Source of the DNA: Hsuehochloa calcarea | Lineage: Eukaryota > Streptophyta > Magnoliopsida > Poales > Poaceae | Direction: 5' to 3' | DNA length: 64,000 nucleotides | Assembly: GCA_036346395.1 (NCBI GenBank) | Contig: CM070609.1 | Span: forward strand, 51,780,777-51,844,776 | Part shown: in pieces, positions 1-10,572 of the stretch | How positions within the stretch are numbered: the first letter of the stretch is position 1 | Layout: each line of letters opens with the position of its first letter | Program-made: the position numbers and the translations under genes | The notes under the pieces: model-generated | What the model was told of the DNA's origin: nothing | Seen by the model: the letters and a program-made list of their open reading frames with translations, nothing else | Database searches by the model: none

Positions 1-125
1 AGTAGTAGTAGCAGGCTCTCCACCCTCTCGAGGTAGCGGGAGGATGGTTTGGGTCTTCATCCTCGGAATCATCATCGACGAAGATGCTTTCTTGAGTTTC
101 GAAACGTGTGTACCAAGCATCGGGT

Positions 126-800
126 CTAGTACTGAGGACTAGCCTCATCAAAAGTGACCGCAAGTCTCAACAATTTTGTTAGTATCAACATTAAAAACAC
201 GATAGCCACGAGAATGAGCGGGATATCCAAGAAATATGCCATCAAAACATCTAGACTCAAATTTATCAAGATTGCCATGTTTAAGAATGAAGCACTTGCA
301 ACCAAAAATCTTGAAATGAGAGACCTTTGGAGAATGACCAAATCTAAGCTCATAAGAAGTCTTCCCAACCACAGATCTCAAGAAAACCCTATTGGAGATA
401 TAACAAGCGAGAGAGATCGCCTCATTAAAATCTCCTAGGAGTAGAATGCTCATCTAGCATGGTCAGAGCCATCTCTACAAGGGTTACATTCTTCCTTTCT
501 ACAACACCATTCTGTGAGGAACTCTAGGAGAAGAAAGCGATGCTCAATTCCCTATCACAGAAGGTAGAAAAGAAGAGTTCTTGAACTCGTCCCATTATCA
601 CTCCTAATGGCTCTCAAGGCTCGGGTATATCAACAAAGAATTCTAAGGACCAAATCTTTAAAGAATCCAAATGCTTCGTCCTTAGAAGTAAGAAAATAAA
701 CCCATGAATACAGAGTAATCATCCACAACCACCAAGACATACCATTTCCCACCACCGGTGGTGAACTCTAGAAGGACCAATCGTATCTAAGTGAAGAAGG
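126..800 (-). pseudogene. Copia integrase, degenerate (element A)
   Basis: Integrase would cut and join retroelement cDNA into host DNA. In broken minus-strand frames I see the core motif RAIRSDNGT, the stretch TSKDEAFGFFKDL, and downstream KTSYELRFGHSPKVSHFKIFGCKCF followed by the FDGIFLGYPAHSRGYRV type end of the domain (148-453). These match the integrases of B and C. The reading frame changes several times and includes stops, so the protein is dead. The domain runs toward the left window edge, where RT would follow. Confidence 0.8.
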
Positions 801-802
801 CA

Positions 803-990
803 TCACGGTCCATCAGTCATTACCAAAGTAAGAGGTGGGTGGGAAGCAGACACCATCTTACCATGTCTCTGAGGTGAGCACACAAGATCTCTGACTGACC
901 TTGACCTAGGCAAACCTCTAATCAAGTCCTTGCAACCGACTCTAGACAAATGATCAAAACCTATATGCCCAAGTCTACGATGCCACAAAA
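803..990 (-). pseudogene. GAG-pre-integrase domain fragment (element A)
   Basis: The minus-strand reading begins MWHRRLGHIGFDHLSRV, the typical HRRLGH histidine motif of the zinc-binding region that precedes the integrase core in Copia polyproteins. It continues with a basic CSPQRHGK segment; family members normally have two CxxC-type cysteines there, and here one is lost. It lies directly upstream (higher coordinates) of the integrase remnant. Open for about 60 codons, flanked by stops. Confidence 0.8.
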
Positions 991-999
991 CAAGGTCAT

Positions 1000-1420
1000 G
1001 AGAATCAGAGGCTACAAGACACCTAGGACTAGAAGCGAGAAGAAATCTTTGAAATTTGCACGTAAAATCTTCTCAAACCAGAGATCTCAAAAACAAGCTC
1101 ACCCGAGGAATCTAGAACTCTGCACTCACCTCTCTTAAACCTCACTTCTAGACCCTCATCAAGCGGTGAAAGCAGATAGAAGATTATACCTCGACTTACT
1201 CACCAAAGCGGCGTCTTTTAGCATGAACTTGTCGTTGACGCGCCACAAAGTGCCCTTTGCGATCCACGGTCGGTAGAAGCATCCCCAAATGTAATCAATT
1301 CATTGCGGATGCACGTGTGAGGAGGAGAACCATCTAGAATCTCCGGTCATATGTCGAGAACACCCGAGTCAACAAGCCACTTGTCCTCCTTCCTCGCACG
1401 ACGGACCTAAAAGGCACAAT
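1000..1420 (-). pseudogene. Copia protease-like region, degenerate (element A)
   Basis: Translation of the minus strand near 1340-1400 gives KWLVDSG followed by a frameshift, at the place where B and C read TWFVDSGCSRHMTG. The DSG triad is the retropepsin active site. Downstream, pieces such as ITFGD and CRVLDSSGELVFEIS match the intact frame of element B (10573-10974). Several stops separate the pieces, so no functional protease remains. Confidence 0.65.
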
Positions 1421-1649
1421 CGAAAACATCCGTGCCTCGAGATGGGGTTAGTGATAAATGAGCGAGGAATCCGATCGAGAAGCACGATGTCCGGGAACAA
1501 AGAGAGAAATAGTGAAACATGATCAGAATAAAATCATAAGAATGCACATGAGAACCACCTAGACCTCTCCAAACGATCTACCAAAAGATCGATACTCCCC
1601 TGTCTAGGTGCTACCCAGGTGTCTCTCCTCACGATGTCCTAATCCAACA

Positions 1650-2660
1650 TCTTGCCTAGACCCATCAAAAGAGTCTACAATGTTCTCTACAAATCTAGGC
1701 CTATGTGTGGTGCGATAAGCAGTGCCTAGCTCTAGAGACTACATCGGAGAAGGACTCCTCTAATGGATCTTAGGGCGCTCATCCTCTCTTTTCTCTCAAG
1801 TTTTGCTCTCGAAGGAGAACTCAACAGTATGGCCTTCTTTCTTCCAGAAGGTGCAATGGTCTGGACCTTTTGAGGGTGCATGCAGAATGAGTGAAAGCAC
1901 CTTTCTTGCGTAAAGAGTTTGAGCAAAACCACGGATTTGAAAACAACCCGGATGGCTTAGGAGGTTCTAGCTCAAACAAACCATTCTTCACAACTCTAGC
2001 AATCTTAGGTGGGTTTTTCTTGGAATGCTCTAGGGGGTTGAAACCTAGACCACTATTTTTCACGCTCACCTTGGATTGATCAAGAATCATGTTGAGTTTC
2101 TTTTTCCCACTTGAAAATTTCTCAAGAGTCACCTTGAGGTAATCATTCTCTTTCATTAACTCCTCACATCTAGTACACTTGTTAGACTTGATTACCTCAT
2201 TGCGCTTACTCTTAAGAAGGGCCACTTCCACTTTGAAGGCCTCACAAGACACACAGTAGGATTCCTGAATCCTACTCAACTGCTCCTTAAACTTGACTCT
2301 AAAAGCCTCTTGTATCTGACTAACCATGGTTTCAACTTCAGCATTCAAAACACAAGAGTTAGAATCAATAACCTTTTTAGAAGCAGTAAAGGACATGGAT
2401 CTTTCAATTTTAGCCTTTTCTTCCAGGGTCTTGTTTAAGGCTTCAATTTCAATTGTAAGCTTGGGACAATTTTCACAAGATGCAACTCTAGAGTAAATCA
2501 ATGTTTCTGTCATCTCTTGCATCTTAATCCTATTATCCTTACAATGAGAGCATGTGTGACTGGCATCAAACTTTTGCAATTCTTTTAAGGAACTATCCAA
2601 TTTTAATTCTAGCAAGGCACAATTAGAGCAAGTTAAAGGGATAGCTTCCATGGCAGTCAC
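1650..2660 (-). pseudogene. gag C-terminal half with CxxC coiled coil (element A)
   Basis: Open for 279 codons at 1821-2660. The protein is coiled-coil-like (repeated L/E/K heptad character) and studded with CxxC pairs: CSNC, CSHC, CENC, CVSC and CTRC, then the KKKLNMILDQ segment shared with gag of B, C and G. Near 1850 the second zinc knuckle reads CTFWKKEGHTVEFS, where G has CTFCKKEGHTVEFC, so two of four zinc ligands are lost. A reading related to the post-knuckle tail of G continues to about 1650 with frameshifts. Role in the family: virus-like particle and RNA packaging protein. Confidence 0.8.
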
Positions 2661-3343
2661 ATCAAGAGGAATGACATCTAAACAAGCAGATCTAGACTTG
2701 AAAGATTCTAGTTCATCGAGAGCATCTTTTAGTTGATTTGTGACGGAGGAATGAGCGATTTCAAGCTTGTCAAATCGTTAAGCAAGCTAGTGCAGAATCA
2801 CAAATATCGCAGGATTGATAGATTTAAGCCTAACAACTTCAAGATTCAAATTATCAATCATAATGTCACGCTTCCTAATCATTTTTACTTGCTTATGCAA
2901 TTTCATTCAACAAGCACCAAAGCCCTTTTCATATCGCATAGAAGGGCATACCTCATCGGGATCACTAAAAGGATCCTCATCTTTGGAGGAATCATTGTCG
3001 TGGTTGTTCTTGGCCATGAAACACATTGGGTGAAGTCATGCGCCTTCTTCTTGCCACGAGAATCACTCGTCGTCCTCCGTTCCGAATCCACATCGCTCAT
3101 ATTAACATTCTCAAGAGCGGCAAGGACCCGGCTGACAAACTTCCGATAGTTTGTCTTCTTGGGTTTTGCATCCCTCTCCTGGGGATGTCTTCTTGTCTCC
3201 TTCTCCTCCTTGCCCTTTAGCCTGGGGCACTTGGAGCGAATGTGGTTTGGCTCACCACATTCGAAGCACGTGATAGGTCCACTCCTCCTCCTATTTCTCA
3301 CCTTGTTGTACGCTCTTGTGAATTTGGTGGAAAGGAGGGCTAA
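2661..3343 (-). pseudogene. gag middle part with CCHC zinc knuckle (element A)
   Basis: The minus-strand frame at 2903-3343 contains CFECGEPNHIRSKC, a complete CX2CX4HX4C knuckle typical of nucleocapsid. It is followed by a lysine-rich stretch and the acidic MSDVDSE region seen in G. The frame is broken near 2900 relative to the downstream gag piece. Its 5' side stops at 3343, where the solo LTR 3344-6819 is inserted; the upstream half of gag resumes at 6820. Confidence 0.85.
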
Positions 3344-3642
3344 TGTCGGACCCGGGAGTAACACCCCAGAATCCTCTGTGCATTTCTGAACTAGTCCCAT
3401 GATCAGTAGCTAGTTCACACAGTAAACAGATATGGTAACATCCATAAATCGCACAACTTTATTAATGAATATCAGAGTTGATTACAAGAAAGGCTTACAA
3501 GCCAACATTAAACAAACACAGCGGAAGACGAAGAAGTAGTGGAGTCCAGTTGATCTGCCACAGGCAATCGACTGGGGTAGCGGCCTAGTCGTCGAGATCC
3601 GAAGTCCTTCTCCTCTGAAATTTATTTGCATGAAGCAAGGGT

Positions 3643-3661
3643 GAGCACAACTACCGTGCTC
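3643..3661. other. Conserved LTR inverted repeat (solo LTR)
   Basis: GAGCAC at 3643-3648 pairs with GTGCTC at 3656-3661, loop 7 bp, followed by GCAA. It lies about 300 bp from the LTR edge and matches in position hairpins in LTR I and in both LTRs of D, where the arm sequences differ but still pair. Confidence 0.7.
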
Positions 3662-5370
3662 GCAAGTTACACCCAGTAACAGAGTTAATGCATGCATGGA
3701 TATATCAAAGGAAGGTTTATTGGTTGAATTTGCATAAAGCAATATTTTCTTTAAATATTTGTACTAATTTCCAAAGCAGTTATTCTATAACTAGAATTCA
3801 TTTTTATAAATGCTCAAGTTTTACAGTAGGATAACCTCCATATGAAACATGGTGATGGATACCCTCCTATCAGATGGCTAACCGCCCAATTTTACCACAA
3901 GGATTAACCATCCTCAAATCATTTGCAAAAATCAATTTTAAAACAAAATCAAAGTCTAACTTTGAGTGGCTTTGCTCAGCATGTCCATGACCGTGGACAC
4001 GGCTATTCGAATAGTTTTACACTCTGCAGAGGTTGTACAACTTTACCCACAAGACATGAATTCTCTAGTTTGTTTGACATCCGTCGATCCCACCGCTCAC
4101 TACCGTAGGTAAGCGGATCTAGAGCACGTGTCAAGGCTTTTACAATCGCCATCCCACCGTAGCTTTGCCTCGCTAAGGTTTCGCTTCCATTGGGCTAACC
4201 ACCACGGATTCAAGCCCCTCTTGCGCCATGTGGGAATCTTGTCTAACCGACACCCACAAACCAAAATGGCACAACTACGATGGAATGTTACAAATTATTT
4301 AGCAGTCCCGCCCATACGGGACATGTGGTAGTCTGATGTGGCTTAGCAAGATGCGGCTCAAGATCGGTCCTTAAGCGACTTGGCGACTTCCAAAATAACC
4401 CTTGGGCCTCAAACCTACCGGATTGAGCCGTGCATAAACTGCACCCACCAAGCATCCATTTCCCAAGTACAAACCAACTTTTCATTTTGCTTTTCAAAGT
4501 CATTTGCAAAATCTTCTATGACAAACCAATGCCATAGACTTTTAAACAATAGTTAATCATTTGGCTAAAATTTCCCAAACTAAACATTTTGGTATAAGCA
4601 TGTCTTTGCATAATTTTTCCCAAAATGTTCTAGTCATACTATTGCATAAACTAGATTTTCATCTAAGGTGTCAAGGTATGTCCGATTCAATAACAAAGTG
4701 GGCTATACAATGGTAATGGGAATAACTATAATTGAAAAAAACAGGTAATTAAATTACTTGAATAGAAATAAGCATGCAATAATAATTTTAAAAAAATAAT
4801 TTAAATAATTTGAAATAATGGGATCAAATATGATCAAAGGTATAACTTGCCTTGCTTGGTTATGTGTTGTTCTCAAACCGTGCCGAAATCGACTCTCAAG
4901 TCATTCGAAATCTATCTGCATACATAAGCCAAATTCAAACAAAATCCAAATAAAATCCAAAATTATAAAATAAATACTATAAGGAAGATATCTACTTTAT
5001 ATGAATATAGGAATTTGAATCGATGGAATCGGAGTTCGTATGAAGAAGAACGAATTTCCGGAAAGTTGAAAGTCACATGAAAAGATTAAATTCCGAATTT
5101 CAGAATTTAAGAGATTGATTTTCCAAAGATAAAGAGGAAATATACACATGGCATGATGTAGCTATTGATTTGGAGAGATAAAGTGAGGTGGCACTTGGGA
5201 GACAGCCATGTAGACTATGTGGTGATGTGGCGGTGACATGGTAATGATTTGGCGCCACATGGCACGACATAGCGGTGCTGAATTATTGCGAAATTCAAAA
5301 TTTTATTTGACTAGAAAGGTAGATAATATTGAAAGGAACATGTACGTAAAAGGGATCACGCAATTACCCA

Positions 5371-5935
5371 ACAGATGAAGAGATCGGGCTCGACGGAGTT
5401 CTCGCCGGACTTGGGGAAGAAGATGTGACCGGTGGTGAAAAAGTTAGTGAATCAAAATTCCACTTGAATAGAAATATGGAGAATCTCAATAGGAACTCAC
5501 CAATAAATTTTGGTACAGAGTGGATCAACGGATGAGGAGATCGGGCTCGCCGGAGTTCTCGCCGGAGTTGGAGAAGAAGACCGTCGGTGCTTTTGTGGTC
5601 GACGTGAAACAATATGTATATCAAAATTTGGCTTTAATAGAAATGTAGAGAATCTCTATAGTAACGCACCGGTAAAATTTGATGCACAAGGAAGTTACAG
5701 ATGGAGAGATCGGGCTCGCCGGAGTTGTCACCGGAGTTGGAGAAGAAGACCGTCGGTGCTTCTGTGGCTGAGGTGAAGCAATAGGTAAATCAAAATTCGG
5801 TTTGAATAGAAATGTAGAGAATCTCGAGATGAACTCACTGGAAAATTTGATGCACAACGGAGCACCGGATGGGGAGATCGGGCTCACGGAGTTGTCACGG
5901 AGTTGGAGAAGAAGAGCTAGCAGAGGAGCTCAGGA
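5371..5935. repeat. Tandem repeat, about 3.5 copies of 157-169 bp
   Basis: The anchor AGATCGGGCT recurs at 5381, 5538, 5707 and 5875 (periods 157, 169, 168). Each unit carries GGAGTTG/CTC-CCGGAGTTGG-AGAAGAAGA followed by an AT-rich part (TCAAAATTnnnnTTGAATAGAAAT). Units differ by substitutions and small indels. It lies within the solo LTR and explains the overlapping small ORFs on both strands there. Confidence 0.9.
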
Positions 5936-6819
5936 GGCTTTTCTCGAATCCGAGCGAGTGGGATGTGGGGAATGAGGAGGAGGGGCTACTGTTCAATTTA
6001 TAGGTCTAAAGGAGTAACGGTTTGGCGGGAATTGCTCGCCGGAGTTATGACCGGATTTTTGGGCTGAATTTTTGGGCGTGGACTGTAGCAGCCGGAATAT
6101 TCCGAGGAATATTCTTTTTTTTCAAAATTCGAAAAGCATTAATTAATTCCGAAAAATAGCTAATAAATTCGAAAAATCCGAAACAAATTACAGATATTAA
6201 ACACCAGATTCTGAACGCAAATAAAATAATAAAAGTAAAAATAATAATTTTATTATTATACAGTAATTATTTTTATATTGCTGAAAATTATTTTTAAACT
6301 TGAAAAATAGTAATATTGGTCTAAAAATTCTATAACTTTTTAGAGTAGTTAAATAGGGTATTTTTAACTTAAATAAAATATTTTCAACAAAAATTTATCT
6401 TTTCCTTGCGAACAGAAATTCATTTTTAATTGCTAGATAATACAAAAATCAAATAGGGATTTTTAGAAAATAACAAACAATGTTCAAAAATTCTAGAAAA
6501 ATTTAGAGAAATTCCTTTATTTATTTTTAACTTAATAAAAATAATTAAAAATTCAATTTATATATTATTTTGTACAGTAATTAAACTTATTTTCGAAATA
6601 TAGGAAAAGCATTTTTAAATACCGGAAAATTCCAGAAATTAATTAAAATTTTATTTTTCAATTTAAATCCAATTAAATAGCAGAAAACTCAATAAATTTT
6701 ATTTTTAACATTTAAAATTTAGGAAATTAAAGAAAATCAATTCTTTTAAATTTCACCAAATCAAATAAAATAATAACTTTATTAATTTTATTTTGGTAAC
6801 AGAACTTTGGGATGTTACA
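5936..6819. other. AT-rich distal part of the solo LTR, no gene
   Basis: After the tandem repeat there is a short GC-moderate stretch with TATAGGTC near 5998. Then about 700 bp of very AT-rich DNA, full of AAAATT and TTTTTA runs, extends to the LTR end. No coding motif was seen. Confidence 0.7.
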
Positions 6820-7558
6820 GCTAAGTCATCCTCGGGCAATTTCTCAAGTTGCTCATCACTCAAAGAATGTAAAGCAGATAATGAAAAGCCAGATGAGCTA
6901 CAATCAAGAGAATCGGAAGAGCAACCCTTGGATTTGTCGACCACCAAAGCCATCGACTGTCTTGGGAGACGCGAGATAAAGTCAATCTCATGCGTCTTCA
7001 ACCTCGAGTAGAGCTTATCCATGGTAAGCTCACTCATGGTGATGTTGTCATTGATGGAAGTGATCTTCATACCCTGACCTTCACATCAAGAGCACCCGAA
7101 GTTGGCGTGCATTTTGGACTCGTAAAATATCAAGTCAGCGGTAGCGGAGATCATGAAGAATTTTAGAGAATCTTCCCCAGCTCATCCAAAGACTCACGGG
7201 CCTTTGTTCGATCTTGAGTAAACCTTTTTGAGTCGGGTTCGTCTCACTTCCTTGATCGCAGATGGACCCTTCGTGATAATCACAAAGTGTCCGCCAGATC
7301 TCGTGAGCGAGCCGCAAGTGAGCAACACGCTCAAACTCGGATCGACTAAGGCCTTGGATCAAATAATTCCGAGCCTTTTTGTTGGCCTCCACATCCGGAG
7401 TGATCGTATCGTCATCGGTGGCACGACATAAGGGTTTTCACCTTTAGCCAAATAGCGTGCCCTTGAGCCTCGATATACGCTTGCATACGAGCCTTCCAAA
7501 GATGCAAAGTCAACTCCTCAAAAATGTGTGGCTTGGTTGAGTACTTGTCGATCGCCAT
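6820..7558 (-). pseudogene. gag N-terminal part (element A)
   Basis: Starts at an ATG whose complement is at 7556-7558, in the same context as the gag start of G (28874). Pieces in shifting frames match G's first 250 residues: WKARMQAYIEAQGHAIWLKV, LSRSEFERVAHLR, EIWRTLCDYHEGS and MSELTMDKLYSRLKTHEIDF (6753-7070). This is the UBN2/DUF4219-type capsid region of Copia gag. At least three frameshifts are present. It ends at the solo LTR insertion. Confidence 0.85.
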
Positions 7559-7599
7559 GGCTCCAAAGACCGGTTAAGATCTATAGAAAAGAGCTAACA

Positions 7600-7613
7600 G
7601 GCTCGATACCACT
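7600..7613 (-). other. Primer binding site, element A
   Basis: The minus strand reads AGTGGTATCGAGC immediately next to the LTR end. The family form (see G) is TGGTATCAGAGC, complementary to the 3' end of initiator tRNA-Met. One A is missing here, as also in element C. Confidence 0.8.
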
Positions 7614-7821
7614 TGTAGGACCGGAAGGCGACTAGGGGGTGAATAGGCGCTTTAAAACTTTCTCGCCTAAATCAAAACCAACACGTACTTTACTCCTTTA
7701 GCTATGAGAGCTAAGAAGTTCAAGTGAGCACACAACGGAAGCCTTGTGTTGAATTTGATAAGCCCCTCAAGCACCACGACACAAAAGGAGAAAAGAACTC
7801 AATGTTCTTCATCGACACAGG

Positions 7822-7972
7822 CGGTCGGCCGGCTACCACGGGCGATCGGACCGACGGTCAAGGAGCGATCGGCCGGCAACTAACTAGCGGTCGGACCGGT
7901 GATACGGTTCGACCCGCCAACCCAATGGTCTGAATACGGCGGTCGAACCGCCGTTGTAAGGCTGTCGGACGG
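7822..7972. promoter_or_regulatory. CGG-N5-CCG palindrome array (A LTR, PBS-proximal)
   Basis: Eight palindrome-like 11-mers (for example CGATCGGACCG, CGGTCGGACCG, CGGTCGAACCG). Centres at about 7827, 7848, 7871, 7893, 7910, 7931, 7945 and 7967, so spacings are 21, 23, 22, 17, 21, 14 and 22 bp. Function unknown. Confidence 0.7.
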
Positions 7973-8530
7973 TAGAGTCGAAGATGAAAAACTCCACCCA
8001 AATCCAAAACGAAATTTGATCCAACTTTTGATTCAACCAATAAAACTTGACCAAATTTCTAGCACACCTCCCTAATGATATTAGAGACCTATTTCTAGCG
8101 GCGATCCGTCAGATCCACTTGCAATCGATCTCTCGAGATTTTAACAAAGAGGTGCTCAAACCCTAGAAATGAGAAAAACTTGATTCAAGACTTGCTTGTG
8201 GGGTTTGATGATCTAGATGACTCTAGGAGTAATCCCACACATCAAAGCAAGGTAAAGTAGGCCAAGAGACCAAGCATGAACCTTTGAATCAAGGAAGCAC
8301 CAAAACATCCAAAAGAGAGAAGAACACAAAGGAGCAATTGATCTTTCAATTAAGCATCACAAGATTGTTCATCCACAATAGATGCTTACAAAGCCTCTCC
8401 ACAAGGAGGGCAAGAGCTCAACAAGGAGCACACTCCAAACCCTAGTTTTCCTCTCCTCTCCTCCAAACCCTAGAAAAGGAAGAAGGGGGCTAAATGAATG
8501 CTTGCTTAGGTTTTCCACCTCTCCCCTTCC

Positions 8531-8538
8531 TATTTATA
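8531..8538 (-). promoter_or_regulatory. TATA box in LTR of A
   Basis: TATTTATA on plus, so TATAAATA on the transcribed minus strand. It sits at the same place in the LTR as in G. Confidence 0.7.
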
Positions 8539-8799
8539 CTAGAGAGCTAGGGTTTCCCTTTTTGGGTCTCTTACACATGGGACCCACACACAAATAACAC
8601 TTGAAGCAATCGCCTGCTTCACCACGTGTAGGTTGATCAGCGGTTCCCATCGACGCCAAGCCTCTCTTGTCCGAATCCCATCGGAAACTCCCAGAGACTC
8701 GCATCGATATCCGCACCGCCTGATCCAACCAGCTGTTTCGAATCACCCGTTCGATCCATCTTGTCCATTCTGCACCATGCTTGAGTCACACAACCTCAC

Positions 8800-8850
8800 C
8801 CGGTATCCCTGATCGTTCTGGACCTCAGCTCTCCAAGCGTAGTCCCGATC
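8800..8850 (-). promoter_or_regulatory. Conserved GAGGTCCAGAACG block (A LTR)
   Basis: The minus strand carries GGGACTACG...GAGGTCCAGAACGATC, shared with the LTRs of B, C, G and, diverged, E and H. It lies about 270 bp upstream of the TATA box, so in U3. Confidence 0.6.
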
Positions 8851-9049
8851 CACTCACCGTTGACGTCGTTGACCTGCAAGCCATCTGCACAGCAATAGAC
8901 AAACAAACCGTTTCCGGGAACAAGTTCTTCACAACTTGACCCACGTCAGTTCCGCAATGCAATATACATCAATAAAGCATTGAAGTTCATAGAATAACAC
9001 ACTCAGAACAAACTCAATGCCACACTTGGCTCATCTCCAGTGAGTATTG

Positions 9050-9125
9050 CGAGTCGACCGCCCCACAAGGCCGGTCCGACCGATTTCATGCCGGTCGGAC
9101 CGCTCCCACAACGGCGGTCGGACCG
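9050..9125. promoter_or_regulatory. CGG-N5-CCG palindrome array (A LTR, middle)
   Basis: CGAGTCGACCG, CGGTCCGACCG, CGGTCGGACCG, CGGTCGGACCG with centres at 9055, 9077, 9097 and 9120 (spacing 22, 20, 23). The equivalent array in G (24349-24424) has identical spacing. Confidence 0.7.
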
Positions 9126-9298
9126 GTCCAAATGACTTAGCCAAAATTCAAGCGAGAAATTCCGAAACCTTCTGGAAATTTCAATCGAATAGAACTTTGT
9201 TGGGAGCTCCAAAATGATGGGACCACATCCGGGAGACTCCCTCACTTGCCTACACAACCTATTTTTGGCCCAGCTCCAAAACCCAAATCTCAAATCAG

Positions 9299-9374
9299 CG
9301 GTCGGACCGGCCACCATGGCCGGTCGGACTGCTCCACGCAAGCGATCGACCCGCCGGCAACAATCGGTCGACCG
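9299..9374. promoter_or_regulatory. CGG-N5-CCG palindrome array (A LTR, U3 start)
   Basis: Four sites centred at about 9304, 9326, 9348 and 9369 (spacing 22, 22, 21): CGGTCGGACCG, CGGTCGGACTG, CGATCGACCCG and the shortened CGGTCGACCG. Confidence 0.7.
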
Positions 9375-9513
9375 CGCGATGCTTTGACGACCTTGGAGCA
9401 AACCCGAAAACGCGAGATTTTGCAAACCAATAACGCCATTGCCAATTGACTCATCATCCTGAGATCGTGCACATATCCTCACGATATCCACAGAATGTTT
9501 ATCTTGTCATGCT

Positions 9514-10032
9514 ATGCATTCAGAAATTACCAAGTTACAATCTGCTCATAACATTTCTGTACAACAACTTGAGAATGCTAGATCTGAACTAAATGAAATT
9601 AAAAGTGCTCCTTGTGAAAAATGTTTAGAATCTAGTAAATTGATTGCTTTTGATGTATTTGATTCTAGCCCTTGCACTTCATGTTTAGAAAAAGAACGTG
9701 AAATCAAAGATATCTTAGAAGCTGCTAGAGTCAAATATGCTAAGCTTAAGGACAATATTGAAAATACTACTTGTGCTTCTTGTTCCACTCTTAAGCTTGA
9801 AATTGCTTTGTATAAGGAAAAATCTATGAATAAAACTTGTAATGCTTGTGTTAACTTGAGAAAAGAAAATGCTTACCTTCATGATACATTAGAGAAATTT
9901 TCTAAAGGTAAGAAACAATTAAACATGATTCTTGACAAGTCTAAAACTCCTTATAAGAAGCAAGGTTTAGGATTCAATTCTTTTCAAGACAATTCAAACC
10001 CAAAAGTCATTCAAGTCTTGGAAAAGGTTTAA
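9514..10032 (+). pseudogene. gag C-terminal coiled coil (element B)
   Basis: 172-codon open segment without its natural start. Repeating leucine/lysine/glutamate coiled-coil character with CxxC pairs CEKC, CTSC, CASC and CNAC, then KGKKQLNMILDKSKTPYKKQ. Homologous to 49890-50440 in C and, more distantly, to gag of A and G. In family terms this is the particle-forming protein C-terminal to the first zinc knuckle. The frame breaks at 10030, just after ...KVIQVLEKV. Confidence 0.85.
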
Positions 10033-10345
10033 TTGAATTCAAAACCCAACCTCGCAAAAATATCTTTTAAATCTGCAGAGCTTTGCCCAACCTTGTATTA
10101 ATTCAAATGGTGCTTCTTCTAGTGGTACCAAGTACCATTGTACTTATTGCAAAAAGGTGGACATTTGATTGAATTACATTGGCGTGAGGTTGAAAATGAT
10201 AGGAAACATTTTGATAGAATTTCATTCATGCAACCTAGAGCTTCTATGAGACATGGTAACATTGAAAAGAATAAACACGGATTAGGATTTTCTCTCATGC
10301 AAATCATTATGTTCCTAAATATCCTAATTTCAATGTTTATCGATG
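10033..10345 (+). pseudogene. gag tail with altered second zinc knuckle (element B)
   Basis: Around 10131-10175 the sequence encodes CTYCKK followed, one frame away, by GGHLIELHW. This corresponds to the second knuckle of G (CTFCKKEGHTVEFC) with the last cysteine replaced and a frameshift inside. The open frame at 10138-10434 then runs into the palindrome array. C has the same organisation. Confidence 0.7.
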
Positions 10346-10350
10346 GTGAT

Positions 10351-10423
10351 CGGTCCGACATTGAGTGGTCACGGTCGACCGTTTTGGTCACGGTCGACCG
10401 CCTTGATAACGCCGGTCGGACCG
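10351..10423. promoter_or_regulatory. Palindrome array between gag and protease (element B)
   Basis: CGGTCCGACAT, CGGTCGACCG, CGGTCGACCG and CGGTCGGACCG with centres at about 10356, 10376, 10395 and 10418. The same array type as in the LTRs, here inside the internal domain. The matching block in C is at 50739-50815. Confidence 0.65.
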
Positions 10424-10572
10424 CCCATGGATGATTCAAGTCTCATTTTAATTTAAACATTGCTCATAACGAATGTTAGATGAAATCAAGGATAGTACTT
10501 CGGTTTGTATACTCCTTGCAGACGTGTGTCTCGAAGATCGATTCCTAAATCATGTTTATCTAACCTTGATGA

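Larger units (their letters stand above)
3344..6819 (-). mobile_element. Solo LTR of a long-LTR (probably Gypsy) element, inside gag of A
   Basis: Begins TGTCGGACCCGGGAGTAACA and ends GGGATGTTACA, i.e. TG...CA ends, and is flanked by the perfect 5-bp duplication GCTAA at 3339-3343 and 6820-6824. Removing it restores the gag order seen uninterrupted in G (28080-28140). No coding domains lie inside and I see no internal paired LTR, so a 3476-bp solo LTR is the simplest reading; a non-coding LARD-like element with short ends is the alternative. A TATA-like box on the minus strand near 5995, and the shared end sequences with I and D, suggest minus orientation. Confidence 0.8.
1..9492 (-). mobile_element. 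Copia retrotransposon A, SIRE/Maximus-like, 5' portion
   Basis: Minus-strand LTR retrotransposon, read from its 5' LTR (7614-9492) through a tRNA-iMet-type PBS, gag, protease-like and integrase remnants to the left edge, where RT, RNase H and the 3' LTR are cut off. Order PR-INT marks it as Ty1/Copia. The long coiled-coil gag with CxxC motifs, the LTR ends and its close similarity to B, C and G suggest the SIRE/Maximus lineage (inference). It is interrupted at 3344-6819 by a solo LTR. Its right end abuts a plus-strand Copia gag at 9493 that is continuous in the sister copy near 49890, so A inserted into element B. Many frameshifts and stops show it cannot encode proteins. Confidence 0.9.
7614..9492 (-). 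repeat. 5' LTR of Copia A (1879 bp)
   Basis: On the minus strand it starts TGTGGATATCGTGAGG (at 9492) and ends CGGTCCTACA (at 7614), adjoining the PBS. It contains a TATA box, the conserved GAGGTCCAGAACG block and three palindrome arrays. It is strongly similar to both LTRs of G and more distantly to the LTRs of B and C. Confidence 0.92.

Noticed and set aside
2733..3149. Plus-strand 138-aa ORF
   Set aside because: Antisense to the recognised gag of A, which has the zinc knuckle on the minus strand.
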